Origin: Saccoglossus kowalevskii
Taxonomy: Eukaryota > Hemichordata > Enteropneusta > Harrimaniidae
Assembly: GCF_000003605.2 (NCBI RefSeq)
Contig: NW_003109100.1
Span: forward strand, 142,186 to 206,185
Length of the DNA stretch: 64,000 nucleotides
Direction of reading: 5' to 3'
Each line of letters opens with the position of its first letter. The stretch's first letter is position 1. This document shows positions 50,370 to 64,000 of the stretch, in pieces. The position numbers and the translations under genes are program-made. Below the pieces are notes generated by a model, which was not told the origin of the DNA, searched no databases, and worked only from the letters and a program-made list of their open reading frames with translations.

Positions 50370-53300
50370 TTTTCGTCTAAGATCCGTGCAATATATGTAT
50401 GAACTAAGCGTACTAGTTACGATCTTCAGTTTTCTATCTCAGTCTTGTATTTCTCGTTTCATTACACAAGTGTCAATTGATCAAAGAACGTTAGAGTATA
50501 TACAGCTGTCGATCTTTGAACATAATAAATGCCCGATGAATGAGATTTACTAATGTTACAGTGAATTTGATAACGTGCGCAGTGATTGAAAATAGACAGC
50601 TCAGTCCAGAGAGTGAAAATGTCATCTGATCAAAAGGGCCGCACGAATACGAATGTCCTCGTATGGTAATAAATCATATTGAATCGCAATATCATACGTT
50701 CTCTGAGTATGACTTGGCTTATCAAAGTGATTCCCGAGATTTTGCAGTAGCTTCGAGGTACCTTATACGGAAATGGAGAATGTTAAAACAAATTGTGAAT
50801 TATCACTATCGTATCACACCATCATCATTTAAAAAAAAAACAGTCAATCTCTATGTCACTAAATATATATATATAATTTAGGGGTGTGCACTGAATAATA
50901 TTGTTTGCAAGTTTATACGTGTATCCCCGTGTTAGTGTCAATATAACTAATGGACAAGAAAAGCTAAATAAGCAAATAAATTAACATTGATCTAATAAAC
51001 AGAAAAATATATATTATAGACTATTCTTGCATTTGAGAAAGAAACACATAAACCGTAACCTCGGCGGTTTTATGCTCGATTCATTCTGTAATATAAACAG
51101 GCTATAACAATTGCCGGTGGGTGAATGCCTTCAATATAGCATTCCAACTAGCTCGTTAGTTTCGCGTGGAAATTGTATATTTTACATAAAACTTCAACTG
51201 TCATTTCTAATGAAGATAATTGGTTCACTTTGATTTTATTATTTTTCTACTGCATCAGGTTGTATTACAATATAAATACAACTTCATTGAATACATAATT
51301 GAATAGTATTTATTCATTCACAACCGAAATGGAAACACTGGCTTACGGCTATCATCTTTCACGATGTCTACATCCTTCATACCTATAGGAGTGTCTCACA
51401 GAGCATATCCTAAGGCATTAATCTCTCCTTAGATGGGAAGTGTGTATAGCCGGTGTGTGAAGATGTCCATACAAAAAGGGGGTTCGTGGAACAAGGCGAT
51501 TGGCGTACGCGAAGGATTGATAAAAAAGTGAATTAAATGTAACATAGCAAAGTAACGCGTCAAGTAGTCGAATAAACTGATACAAAACATCGACCTATCT
51601 CATTGAATACAACTTAACTGATGCGTCTCCATGGTGTTGGTGACGCATTTCCAACTCAAGGGAACTGCCCTGTTACATGCTATGAAATAAATATAATGTT
51701 ACAGTTTTTGTATTCTGTGTGCACCTCTACTGTTTTTATCTCTTATTCTACATTCGTGTTGTTAAACATGCTACTATTACAACATATATATCATCTGAGA
51801 GTTTAGATATAGGCGAATGCGATAGTCCGTATGCTGTACCTACGTTTCTCTAAGGGTTTATCTAGTGGCCAATTTTGCAATTGTGTTTTATTGTCTATTT
51901 CTACTATTCAAAGCACTTCCATTCACGCGAATGACCTGAGTTGAACGGTTGTAACGCTAAAGACTAGACGATTGCGTCTCGTTGTTTTTTCTTGTTCTTG
52001 CTACCGGTAGTATCGATCGTCTAGCCTACAGCGTTGTGAACTTTCGTTGCAATTAATGGGTTTGAAGGGAGCTTGTTTCAATATAGTAATTCAAAAATAA
52101 TAACATTTTTTTTGCGTTATGTAAATGGACGGCCACAGAATCCAGTTACAGATATAAAGAGGCGAATGATCCAATTCCAGATCTGGGATAAGGGTATGTT
52201 CGGTGCACCCACCGACAATTCTCTACTCGTTGCCACAATGCAAACACCATAACCAAAATGTTAACTTTCACCTATTATTCTCACCCCTAGATGCCTAGCA
52301 AGTATGCAATATTTCTGTTTTCAACTTCAGAATGTGCAGCCGACCACGAGAGTCGAACACAAAGTCTTCCTGTTAAACCACACATCAAACTCAATAAATT
52401 GTTTTATATCGTTAAATCCTATATAACATTAAAATTCACTGGTTTTCGGAATACAAAACAGCCAATTACAAAGAATAATTTAGTCAACTTTCTATTCCAA
52501 TAGTGTTAGCCAAAACCATCCTAAAATACCACACATTCAAATAAAAGTGAAACAAGTACAAATCGTTTTACGTATAGCAGGAATTCTTAATAATCTATGT
52601 ACATACAGTGTTAGTAATAGTTAGTACGACATTTAGAAAGATTTTCGATGCAACAAAGAGTCCAAAGGAGTAAAATGTGCATACAAAACGCGGAAGTTGC
52701 GTGCATACCTTAGACTCTCATAAACACGAAACTCTATGTAGACAATACACATGGCTGCGAGCACACGCGCTCTTTTATTGGTCAATAAATCATCCATAAG
52801 ATGTAATAAATCAATTATGATGTGGTAATAATCTCAGAACGAACAACGACTAACATTACATTTTATTGCATATTCTTCTGGTAAAAAATCGCATTATTTG
52901 TCCTTTTCAACGATTGTTCTGTTGCTACGAATTATGCTTTTTTCGTATCGCTTAGTTGTTGTGACGGATGTACCTGAGATAAGTGACGATCAGTGATGTT
53001 TGTTTGATATCAAAAGAAAAACGCCAACGCAGGGTTATTTACGTCAGAAATGACGAGGTAATTTTGTTACAGGCACTTAGTGGCATTGGAAAAGAAATAT
53101 GCCGTTTAAACACTTTGTATATATACAACGACCGTTTACTTAGTGTATTTATCATGATATGCTATATATTTATATTAATATGTAAACAGTGTTGATTTTG
53201 GTCAAACTTTAAGTTAGCACGCAGTTGAACGAATCTAGTTGAACTTGGAAAATATATTGTTTAAAGCGAGTGTCATAACTTGTGTGTTTTTTTCAAACGT

Positions 53301-56300
53301 TGAGAAATTTCCTGTATGTATGTTTTGTATCGCGTTCCCCTCGCAACAGGGTGGGGGGTTGTGCGATCTTACACGCCAAATGTCAATCGGCAAAAAAACA
53401 ACAACAGAAGAATACGTTCTGCCCAGATGAACAAACACCTCGTATTGGATTCAGAAGCGGATGAACGCTGCCGGTATCATGTACTATTCCTGTACCGTTC
53501 TCAATGTACGTCATCGAATCTATTCATCTTCAATTACAAAAAGTAGCGGATGTCCATGGGATACTTGGCTTCTCTCTGCCATACAACCCTCATGGCCCCC
53601 ATATGTGGGCGTCCAGATCGGTCATTGGACTTTTTGCTTGTTGATCTGTGTATTGAATAAGTAAGCTATGCGAATACATACCTACCTTTCGATTTATTTT
53701 GAATGTTCCACTCGAGAATGATAGATATTGTACGGCGCCGCCTTTAACGACGATTCAGGCAAAACAAATTGATGTATGATGTGTCATTGAGTTATCGCTT
53801 TTTGTTCATTAATTACGTCATTTGAAATGTTTAACACAAATTGGGAAGTAACTGTAAAACGAATGATTTTTTTAGAATTTCATTTTACATTACAGATATA
53901 TAGTGTAAAGTACGGCGTGTAATTGGCCTCAAAGTATAGTCGTGATGAAATCACAAGGTGTATAGCCGCCTGGGACAAGGAAAACAAGGATTTTTTTAAT
54001 TTATAATTGAGATATAATTTGAGTAATTGAGTTAGTGTGTAACGTAAATGAATCAACACTGATTACTACACAATTGTTAAATAAATGTGTGTATATTTGT
54101 AGGTTTATGAACTATGCTGTGACATCAATGTCAATAATAACTGAAAAGCGACATTACATTTTATGTGTTCAAATAGCATTCCAAGGTTAAACATTGTAAA
54201 GTAAATCGACGATCCTCTTGCTACTTTCAGATTACACGTGATTAAGAAGATTGTCCGATAATATCCGTAATTGATTTAATTTTAAATCATATTTACTCAT
54301 GCTTATTAATGTTAATTCGCCTGTTGCTCTTAGTTATTGTAAATGGATTAAATGACTTCCTTTGACACATGCATTCATCTCGATAAACGTGATGATTGCA
54401 TTTTGTCATTGCAATGTAACTTCCAAGGATCTCTTTAGTCGACACTTTGACTAAAAGAGGATGTGACGGTAGTACTCAAGGTGAACTCAATTTAGGTTTT
54501 CGGTCGTTTTTTTGTCGTTTATAATTCATTAGGCATTCGTTCGTTATTCAGAAGGCAGTCGGTCAGTTTTCAGGAGGCCATCTTCTAAAGTAATTGTCTA
54601 CGTCGTGCCGCCGAAGCGAATTGTTTAAACAATCAAATAAAAGATTTTTTTACGATTCTGGATTAAACATGACTTAAGCAATTGTGAACATGAAATCGCA
54701 GCAGACCGTAATAGCCCAATAAATCAACAATACAAATGTGAAATCCTTGAAGTAAATTTAATAGGATTGCTTAATTAGAGGTACGTGGACCAAGATGCAT
54801 TAGACGAAGATTGGGCGTTTAAAAAAATGGGTATTATCATGAGAAAACAGTTAATTGGTCGTCAAACATAGATGCTTTTTCCGCAGTTTGTGCAACCAGA
54901 ATCATTCACTTATAACTGTGATGTATACATCACGTCACAGGTATGTGATAGAATAATGAAGATAGTGATCATAGATGATACAATTGTAATGGGTTTGGAA
55001 ATCACGGAGGCCTATCCCTGTCATATCTCCAATGAACCATGCCCACCCTCAGGGATGTAAAATTCAAGGGACAAGTTTGTCTCCATGCTATAACGTGCGT
55101 AGATGTGTAAAATTAATGCGTTATACAATTTTTATTTCACTAAGGTATACCCCGAGAACGTAAATACGATTAATCTAGACAAGTCAAGCTCAACTAACTG
55201 GTAGAATTGTGTCCGATCAATGCAAGAATTTGGTGTCAAAGTGACCTACATAGTTCATCTCTTAACGTGTACAAACGTTTATTGAACTTGAAGTTGAACG
55301 CTATTCATATATTGTAGGTGAGCTGACAGACTCAATGAAGCTAATCACCTGCAACTACATTGGTTCATTTATACTGCACTTTACTAATATACCCAGTGAT
55401 CATAAACAACTTACAGATTATAAAGGTGAGAAGTGTAAATACGTATATAAAGGCATCATACATATATATATATTATTTCAACTCATAGAACATTAATGCT
55501 TTAAGTACTTCCACACCATCTAATGCATTACCATATCAGCGCCTTTTATGGCACTGATGCATTTCCATGGAGTTTGTGACGTGCATCGAGCTCATGCTGA
55601 CCTCGGTCCATTGCAACTAAATGGCGATATCAGTGAGGATACAAACATATTAAATTCTTACCCCGACTTAAAATAAATCGCAGTGGATCGAGGAGAACCA
55701 AATCAAATTTGTCACCAGTTTAATTATTCTTTTACAGTCTCCATCTGCTTAATTAAGGCTTCTAAGTTGGTACGTGCGCATGTGACATATGTCTAGTCAA
55801 CAGGTATGAAGTAAGGTTGAGAACTTTAATTAACACATATCACTGTACGTCTGTAGTACCATTATGAACACCACTTCATCCCAGCAGGCCAATTACGTCG
55901 AAACCACACTGACGCAACTGTAGGTCCTAGCATTCAAGTTGAAAGCGGACGGAAATGCGATTGTATGTAGGAACCTAAGATTTTCACGTTTATTAAAACA
56001 ACATCGATATTCAACGTTGAAAGAAAATTTGCAAATTGCATGTGTTATAGTGCATTTTGCCCCCTATTCCATGTATGGGGCTAAGTGACAGAGCCGTGTG
56101 GTAATTTGTCCTGTCATAATGCTATTATACGCTGTTCCGGGTGTCAAACAGGCAGACGAACCTTAACCAAGGTTATCCTAAAGTCACAACAATAAGTGTA
56201 CGTCCGTGAATGTCGACCAGTAAATTTGAATGCAAATGTGTGTAATTTCAATGTAACGTTATTTCAAAATTGACAGATTTCCACTTTGATTTCGTTTGAA

Positions 56301-57084
56301 TATTAAATGACGTTTATTCAATGTATGAATATTACATTGATTCAATACGTTTACCACAAATTTTGCCCACTTTTTCCCTCATCCGTATGTTTTTACAGTA
56401 CATATATCACTGTACATTCATTCGATACAATGTGTATCATATAACATTACTGAGATTTGACATCCTTCACTAGATGGATGTGTGTGCCGACCTGAATTAA
56501 ACGTCCCATTATTTGATTGCGACGTTGGTTATTGATGTCAAAGTTTGATGTTGCGTCGCTATTATATATGTATAACGTAGAAACAACGTTAACGATATTT
56601 TGCCGCGTCGAATAGACATCGAACTGATGGCGTTGTATTGATAGTTGATGCACTTTGTCAGACTTCAAAACCTAGTTTAAACATACTAACAACGTGTGTA
56701 TGGTGCCGGGTGCCAGCTGTGACATAACTATTATACTGTAATGTGCAGTACACGGGAACTTTTCTTTTATCACGGAGCGGAGCGTATTAAATAGCCCCGC
56801 TCTGTTCCTCCCTGGGGGGAAATCCCCAAGTAATAGGGGAGATTAACCAGAGCAATATGAATTGAAGTTGAACTTGCACCAATACGCTGGTATAACAGCC
56901 ATCACACAAATCATGATGGACTGGACCGATGATTAGGGATTCAACGAATGTACAATCATTCTGCTTGCTGAATGATAGAGCAGAAGCCCAAGACACAACA
57001 CAGGGATAAGTGTAAACCCGGGATCCTGGGCCAATATATCTAATATCGAGCAAATTTTATTGAAACACAAACAAAAGTGGTTAA
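50370..57084. other. Gene-free stretch
   Basis: No supportable gene. On the minus strand GTTCGACTCTC at about 52347-52358 resembles a B box without a proper A box. Five overlapping short frames at 53235-53664 and an 88-codon minus frame at 56787-57053, in slightly GC-richer DNA, have no recognisable motif. Confidence 0.4.
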
Positions 57085-57780
57085 AAATGAACATGGCTGG
57101 CAATCGGCCATTCTAATCATTTGTATAAACGTTGGGCAAACTTTGTCGAAAAATGGATAAGGGCACATGAAAATAAAATCAACATGGAATTTAGTCGGCC
57201 ACTTTGAATTAAAACACAAAATTAACAGGCATGCATCAGTGGCCCACCATGTTTTATGTTCATACTGAGTTTCAATAAAATCGGCTAAAGTACTAGTATG
57301 CTTTTAAAATTGTTAATATTGAATTTTATTTGGGGTTGACAATGGTCAGGCCGTGACGTCGATGTACGTCGAAATATGCTTATATGCTATGTTATTTCTA
57401 GTTTATATTTCTAGTGCATCTAAAAAAAAAAAAAAACTAGTAGAAAACACGGAAAAAATCATTTTGAACCAAATCGCAAAACTGAAAAACGTACACCAAT
57501 AAACCACCATGGCTGTAGTCAATGCCAAGTTTTAATGAAATCTTCTGGGGCATGCCTGAGAACCGGCATATGACATATTGAAACGTTAATTTCTGAAGAT
57601 ATTAAAACAAAAATGGCTGCTAATCGGCCAATGGTTAACGGAGCGAAAAACAAATTGACGTACACATGTCTGATTATAATTTGTCTTTGAACCAACATTG
57701 AACAAAATTGGTCCTGGCATGCAAAAGAAATGATATCGGACATACAGTCAGAAGGTAACAAGACCCCGTTTTGGACTACG
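57085..57780 (+). repeat. Modular interspersed repeat with a recurring ATGGCTG..TCGGCCA phrase
   Basis: Module A (ATGGCTGGCAATCGGCCATT) is seen at 57094-57112, 57184-57205 (diverged) and 57612-57632. Module B (CCACCATG, then GTTTCAATAAAATCGG or close variants) is seen near 57243 and 57504, with a further variant (ACATTGAACAAAATTGGTCC) near 57690. The modules alternate with irregular spacing, which suggests a tandem unit with deletions. I have a memory of similar phrases in other invertebrate genomes but cannot name a family. Confidence 0.55.
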
Positions 57781-60103
57781 TCTGACGGGAGCAAAAAAAT
57801 ATCTGTCGCGTCGGAAGAGAAGGTTCAGACCCGACATTTAAACAGAAGACTGGTGATGGTTTATTATCATTAAGCATTTACTGTTAAATTGTATGTCTAG
57901 TAAAATATAGTATAGCAAACCTTCGCCTAGAAAAGGACACGACCTCCTAATCAGAAGGCTGAGGCAAACTGGTCTGTTTGGCCACAAAATACAGTAAACG
58001 CGACAGGGAGGTATGAGAGGCTGCACGTTGCTTGGCGAACTAACTGCCTGCCATGCCATGTCACAGATCTAATCCTGACATTCGTACAGCAACATGTATA
58101 ATAGTTATTTGTACTGTTCTAAAAACCACAATTAGACAAGATTTTCTGATTCGAGCAATTATTTTATTATGTATTCAAGCATTTGTTTCAAAAAAACAAA
58201 CATTTATGTACCTGGAAGGCAATAAAAAACGAAAATGACTTTTAAATTATCATTTCATAAAGATGTACAAATAGAGTATATACAAAGATGTTATACCTTC
58301 ACGTCTACAATTCCTCAATATCAATACTAGAAAAATACATGTTGAAAAACTGGTATCTTTTAAAATTTTAGAAACAAAAATAGAAATTCCACATTTCTCT
58401 ACGATTGCAATAAAGTCATAAAGTCTTGCCGTAAAATACATTTGGTTAAAATACCCGTTTTCATTCAGTAAATCCTTAAAAAGTATAGTATATATAGATT
58501 GACAGAATTGTTGTTGCATAGTATACAGTGAATACGACACTGAAGTTATTGATCTACCACATCTGTGTTGTCACCAACACCTGATTCACCATTACATTCG
58601 AACTATACAACAAATATGTATATGTATATTAAGGACGTTTTGTCATTGCCTCTTCCATTAGCAACACGCATTGATTAGACACAAAAGCGTCTTTCTCGCT
58701 TCCTATAGATTGTTTTGAAAGACTAGTGGTCGATCCCGGTCGAATTACAAGAAGGGCAGTGAAAGGAATATGAAAGTAACATTACGAGCAATATGATCCA
58801 AAAAATTGATTCATCAATAAATACTATTTCACACTTTTTTCACGGATTTCCGCAGGCTAAGAATGACACAATAAAGTTTCATTCAGTATACGGAGAATGT
58901 AGGCCATGGCAACCTAACAGGAATTCTGGTCATTTACACATTAAATGCTTTGTAACTGTGCCCAACTTCGGAAATTCGAACGCGTTCTAATAAACGTATA
59001 CACTAAAAAAGCACAGAAAGATGCAGTGCAACAAGTCTGCGTAAAAGCGGTCAATGATGTCATATTCTCCATAACAAAGCCAAGAACCCTTCTTACATTA
59101 TGACTAAAAATAATTCTGATGATGTTTTTTTATCGTTACAATCAAATAACATGCATATATATATAAGTTAGTGTGTTCAGTCCCGTGGAAACAAGACATA
59201 TACCATTTAACATAACAAACTGTTATCTTATCTCCTTGTTTTTGTCGATTTTATACCTAATTAAAATGCCTAATTACCTCATCTCATAATGTATTAAGTA
59301 TGTAAAGTTATGGGACACACACAGATTTGTATCTAATCAACTATGCCCGCGAGATGCAACCAAAACTTTAATTAAAGGATCATTACACTTTTAGCTTTTA
59401 ATATACCACACTTTGGGTAACAAACAATATAAATGCCCAGCTTATCAGATTACTATAGGACGGTCCCTTACAGACAGATATGCTTATATCGCAATTACAT
59501 TTGTAACTTTTATGAAACATTCAGCAGTTGAGTCTTCTATTTGTAGTAATTGTTGAATCATATATTTTATGAATAACTATAACACCTCAGTCAAGTTCGA
59601 AGAATTTTCAAGCAAATGGGCATTGTGATCTCGTTGTGTTCCTCAAGTAGTGATTAATGTATCCCCAACATCATGTCCACTGTTCCAAACCATATGGTTA
59701 CATAGATCAGTGGAGAAACAGATGTGAGGAAGGGACAAACTGTAACACAACTTCAGAGGTAAAAACTATTTTAGTCTAAGGTTGATACTCCCCCCCTGAT
59801 TACATATATTTACCATAGTTAGATGGATGTTAAATATCATGAACATGAGCTGCAAATTCCCGTCATGAACCACATTCAAGGAAGTGTTCAGAGTATCACA
59901 CACACCATAAATCCTCCATAGTATATTTTATCATGGTCAACATCTTCAATACTGGAAATTATACACCACAAGAAGAATCCAATGGAGTTAAATTGGTGAT
60001 AAGAAACACATTTTCGGTATTATGCAGTAGTCTCTTAATTTCATAAACATGAAAAGACGCTGGCATTGAACTAACCTAGACGTCAGTGCTGCTTATCTTT
60101 GAC
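57781..60103. other. Probable 3' flank and untranslated region of the minus-strand gene
   Basis: No coding features recognised. The part nearest 60100 would be the 3' untranslated region of the gene ending at 60104. I could not fix its polyadenylation site. Confidence 0.35.
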
Positions 60104-60187
60104 TTATTCCAGCCCACGCTCCAGAGTCTCATTGTCTGTTGAACCATGGAAATGTTGCCTCAAATACTCCCTCGACTGGATATCAGC
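60104..60187 (-). CDS. Last coding exon of an unidentified gene
   Basis: The minus strand shows a strong acceptor, TTATCTTGCTTTCAG, ending at 60188. It is followed by 27 codons and a TAA stop at 60106-60104. The encoded tail begins ADIQSREYLRQHFHG, continues STDNETLERGLE and is hydrophilic and charged, like the end of a soluble protein. Base composition is distinctly less AT-rich than on either side, which supports coding. The acceptor is in phase 0 for this frame. The rest of the gene would lie at higher coordinates. I do not recognise the family. Confidence 0.5.
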   Translation of the reverse strand, partial: ADIQSREYLRQHFHGSTDNETLERGLE

Positions 60188-61069
60188 CTGAAAGCAAGAT
60201 AAGAAAACACTTTTCAAAGACTTAATTAAAATTATCTGTTAATTTCACTTGACTGAACTAATTATGTATTCATCTGGTAGATAGTACATCCCAAAATAAC
60301 TGGCATGCTGTAGTATCTTTCAGGGAACTTAAACTTATCGCTAATGGGTAGAAAATTGGTATTAAGTGGCGCTTACTAAGAGTCAGTAAAATTGTATTTA
60401 ATTGTCCCTATTTTGGAATTTAATGACGTTAACTTGATAAAGTAACTATCAAGTTTATCCATGACAGCAAGAATACTGTTGATAAGCTGAGAGTGATTGA
60501 CTGCAGCCTCAATCTAGGAAATACCCAGAAGGCATAACATAACTTATATTGAAACCTTGTGTTGAAAAGACAGTCCAAGCAATATGCAATGCCTTTGTAC
60601 AAAACACAAAACTGATGGGTTAATCAATATGCACGCAAATGTACAAAAAAGGTAATAACATTGATTAAATGATACAAATAAAAAAATAAATGATAAACAG
60701 TGTTGCATCATAACTACATTAGTTTGACTGCTAAAATAATTGTGTGAATTGAGTGTCATGTATCGACTAATATAAATGAGCGATTATACCATATTAGATT
60801 CATTACATATACATGTTGTAGTACATGCACATATGTAAATGACAGATGGTCAAAATAGGACATTTTGATGATTCTCAGCTAATTTGTTTAACTCCATTTA
60901 TTTCTTTTTAGATTTTGTGCCATTTTGAGCAATACATTACTGCGCATAGAAGAAGTAATTTATTTCAATTAGATCAAGTCTTGTGTGTATTATGTCTATA
61001 TGCTAAGTAGCATTGCAATCTGATGACGTATCAGTGAAAGGAACACACACACACTCACACACTCACACA

Positions 61070-61122
<53 letters not shown>

Positions 61123-63904
61123 ACAGACAGGCACACACATGCATAGGGTAGAATCAAAGACACCTAACTAACTGCATGGTTTGCACAAAAGAGTTACTTA
61201 TATTTATTTAGTTCAGTGAGGCAAGTTAGAGTATTTACATAAACATTACACCCAGTACACAAAGTCTTACATATAAAAAGTTTAATATAGGCAAATAAAC
61301 TGTAATAGTATAACAATCACTCATACCATGATTACATGTCCCTTAGTCCCTTTGGATTATTATCTGTATCTGTTCTACTGGTTGATAAGATATCAAGTGA
61401 TGACACAAAATAAATTGAGCTATTGTATAAGAAAAATGTAATCTGGCAAACAACAATGATAGATATTTTATACTTTTCTCCCCCAATCTACAATAAAGAC
61501 AATTTGGTAAAAATAAATGCAGCGAAATCATTTAGTGTGAGATTAGACAGTATGATTTGAAATAATATATTTGTAACGGATTTAAAAAATAAAAGGATTT
61601 TTTTAATGTAACAGCAGTCACTGTGTCATTTGACATTCAAAAGTGGGTCGATTGAAACATGGTACTCCCCTTGTTTGAATCCACAAGTAACATAGATATT
61701 GAATTTGATATTTCTTATGTCCGTTTTTCATATGACATATATGACTGCCAGTAAAAGCGGCAGAAAATTTTCCATCACGTTTTGAGAACTCCAGAGATTC
61801 GACAAATAAGCAGGTCAGAGGTCATATTCTAGATTCTAAAGTTAAGTAAATGTATCACAGACTGGTCAACAATAATAATAATTAGTTTCAGATGACAAGC
61901 CACGACTGCAAAGTAATGATTACAAAAACTGGTATGTTGTTGCGCTTTTCAAAACAATTATCTCTTTTCATTTTCAGATTACTGGTGTACGTACCGGTAG
62001 TCATGATACTTTCTCCGCTATAAGTTTACATAAACATTTCTCAGCTCAGAAACTAAATAATGTTCACGGTGAGGAATTCAGAAATATACAAACAAATTAC
62101 ACACTCACTCGATAACATAGTGCTGACAGAGATAATGGAAAATGTACGTTCTTTGACACCTGATTAAAAATGCTCTAAAGTACTATCGCTTCGTGCGAGA
62201 TTTCCTCACAAGCTTGAAATCAACATTCATTTGTACAGTACCATTGTGCATTTGAAAAAAATGAGCTAAAAGTTTAAGTTTAATAAAGAAGATAAAAATC
62301 AATCGCAGGTTTGAGTGGTATTTAGAATAAAATAAATACTATTGAATATTCAGCAAGTAATTCTCTCCTGAAATCAGAGAGTAACCCTCCAAATTGCTTT
62401 TTTATCGACTTTGATCAAACAACAATATTATACACATACCGGCAAGGTGATGGGTTCGCAGACATGTAACAGTAGAAAAATTCACATGAAACAATAATCA
62501 AAATTTGAAATAATTTGTCTTTTTTGTTGGGGATGACATGAAGCTCAAACAAACAAAAAGCCCATTTTCACAGCCACAGAAACCTAAAATTCGGTAGATA
62601 CACCAAAACTAGAACATTTTGTATTAGACTTTTAAATGAAATGATTTTAAATAAAAGTATATACTTATATTATTGTATGTACATATGTGTGTATATTGTG
62701 AAGTTTATGTTGAATGTTCGATGGAAGAAAATACCCATGATGCTGTGCTCCATTTTTTTTTTTATATTATAAACACTATTGTGAATATTTGTTTATAATT
62801 AAAAATTGATGAATAATATACCCTCACTATTGCATGTGTAAAAAACAGTGTTGTTTGTAGCTATAGCTTACTTAGCAGAGAATAACTTGGATTGTTTGTT
62901 CAGTGGTAATATAATGCACTGATATTGCCTGCAATAAAAAAGATTCATTTAGATGGAGTTTATTTTCACTGATAGGTAAATGCGAAAACTTAAAACCCCC
63001 GAGTAAATATTAAAATTTAACCACCAAATTTAGAATCTACTGAACAACAAATCTGCTGAAGTTAAACCCAGTGAATATTTTCTCTTCTAAAAGCATGGTT
63101 TCACTGAAATAATCAAACTCAACTGGGAACCCTGGAAAACTGATGGAAGGTTAGGATGCTGGAAAGGGAGTGTCAATTCAAGTAGAGTAATAACAAAACA
63201 AGCGCTTTACCATCACAGACAAACACTTGTGGTATGTTGTATTGAAAACAGCAATAGGGAAGAACCCTGCATGGAACTGAACAAGAAATTCCCATGGGAA
63301 GATTTCTTGAAAGAAAACAGTTTGACAGGCATGAAGGACAAATTAATTAATTTGTTCCATGTAGTAAATGCTTCATCTTAGAGGGAGTTTTTCTAAACTC
63401 ATTCACAAGTGATGACAATTTGATTCAAATTACTTGAATGATTTGTTAAGATTTCTCAGACTTGGGTTTGAACTTGAACTTTTTGAACTTTTTGAAAGAA
63501 AAACAAGTGTTTCAAGGTTAAGAAGTATAATTCATCCATTATTGGCAAGAAAATAACGAAGTATACTGTTGTTTTCTCTGTTTGAGGTGCATTTCCGAGA
63601 GAAGTACACACAAACTGAACATTTAATTCTCTGTAACCTTGAATATATGGTTTTTTTAAAACACCACTGTCATACATTGTATCCTGTGTGCATTTGAAAA
63701 TATAGTACATATAACAGCATCCGGTCATAATTCACAGCAATATGTATGTTGTTAATTGCTTTTCCAAGCCCATATTCAACAAAATGATACACATTTATAT
63801 AAAAGAAGGTATAAATACAACAAAGGATTTATAAGATGAGTGATTTTGAGAAGTTGCATGCATTGCGAAATGATTACAAAATCAAAAGTACATTTTGACT
63901 TTAC
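60188..63904 (-). other. Probable intron(s) of the minus-strand gene
   Basis: AT-rich with many short repeats. A possible plus-strand exon at 61978-62068 has good borders (TTTTCAG and CACG|GTGAGG) and 30 open codons, but lies on the opposite strand. A 90-codon ATG frame at 63456-63728 on the minus strand looks like chance. Middle exons of the gene, if present, were not found. Confidence 0.3.
61042..61140. repeat. (AC)n microsatellite
   Basis: About 99 bp of CA repeats, with interspersed CACTCACA units at the left and a CATACACACAGACAGG edge at the right. Confidence 0.97.
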
Positions 63905-63936
63905 CTCACTTTCTCACACGCAAGAATGACGAGCAT
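63905..63936 (-). CDS. Possible first coding exon of the minus-strand gene
   Basis: On the minus strand ATG at 63936-63934 is preceded in frame by a TGA three codons upstream. It encodes MLVILACEKVR and runs into the donor GTGAG|GTAAAG. Exon length 32 leaves phase 2. Joining it directly to the 60104-60187 exon gives an immediate shift and stop, so at least one unseen exon is needed, or this is a different gene or chance. Confidence 0.2.
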
Positions 63937-64000
63937 AAATATTCACAGGGTATAATCATGCAGCCGCGAAGAGAAATCGATTTCGACACACTTAATGAGT
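63937..64000. other. Possible 5' leader at the window edge
   Basis: Short CpG-containing stretch (GCAGCCGCGAAG) upstream of the possible first exon. Nothing further can be said. Confidence 0.2.

Noticed and set aside
52340-52400. tRNA-like minus-strand sequence with GTTCGACTCTC
   Set aside because: No A box at the right distance. At best a truncated SINE tail.
1-64000. CRISPR arrays, operons, prophage or bacterial defence systems
   Set aside because: No regularly spaced direct repeats of that kind. Intron borders, LINE and hAT-type sequences and animal GPCRs show this is animal nuclear DNA.

Overview
The window is AT-rich, gene-poor animal genomic DNA. It has long intergenic or intronic stretches, microsatellites, decayed transposons, three assembly gaps and isolated exons with GT-AG splice borders. 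Nothing in it is bacterial or viral. The receptor family (orexin/allatotropin-type), the Tx1/L1-like LINE and the hAT-type TIR element fit a marine invertebrate. A non-vertebrate deuterostome such as a hemichordate is my best guess, with low confidence.

The clearest content is a pair of intronless class A peptide GPCR genes arranged head to head about 28.6 kb apart. The minus-strand copy (1-1084) runs off the left edge, so no stop codon is in view and it is easy to miss. The plus-strand copy (29735-31057) is complete at 440 aa. They are paralogues that align along their whole visible length. Both carry an orexin-receptor-like N-terminal helix, a Gln at 3.32, NRF in place of the usual DRY/DRW, and SWFP and NPICY motifs. 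Nucleotide identity is mosaic: a 120-bp block over TM3 is identical in both copies, while TM5 is strongly diverged. This points to gene conversion between inverted paralogues.

Thirty-four bases from the start codon of the first receptor, on the opposite strand, there is a possible two-exon gene (1119-1839) for a 56-residue secreted peptide. It has a signal peptide, canonical splice sites, two cysteines and a downstream AATAAA. This is my main speculative find. A separate CRE plus TATA cluster lies at 2536-2553.

Between and beyond the receptors lie these elements: a 72-bp TTAA-flanked foldback (2195-2274) and a relative upstream of the second receptor (29082-29201); a retroelement C-terminal relic (11.8-12.1 kb); a three-copy tandem repeat of about 155 bp (24.6-25.0 kb); a non-autonomous hAT-type element with perfect 15-bp TIRs and an 8-bp target duplication around an assembly gap (36523-37112); a dead Tx1/L1-like LINE (about 42.58-44.86 kb); a purine-only-biased tract ending at a gap (50.0-50.3 kb); and a modular repeat (57.09-57.78 kb).

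The right end holds the last coding exon (60104-60187) of an unidentified minus-strand gene, and possibly its first exon (63905-63936). The rest shows no supportable gene.
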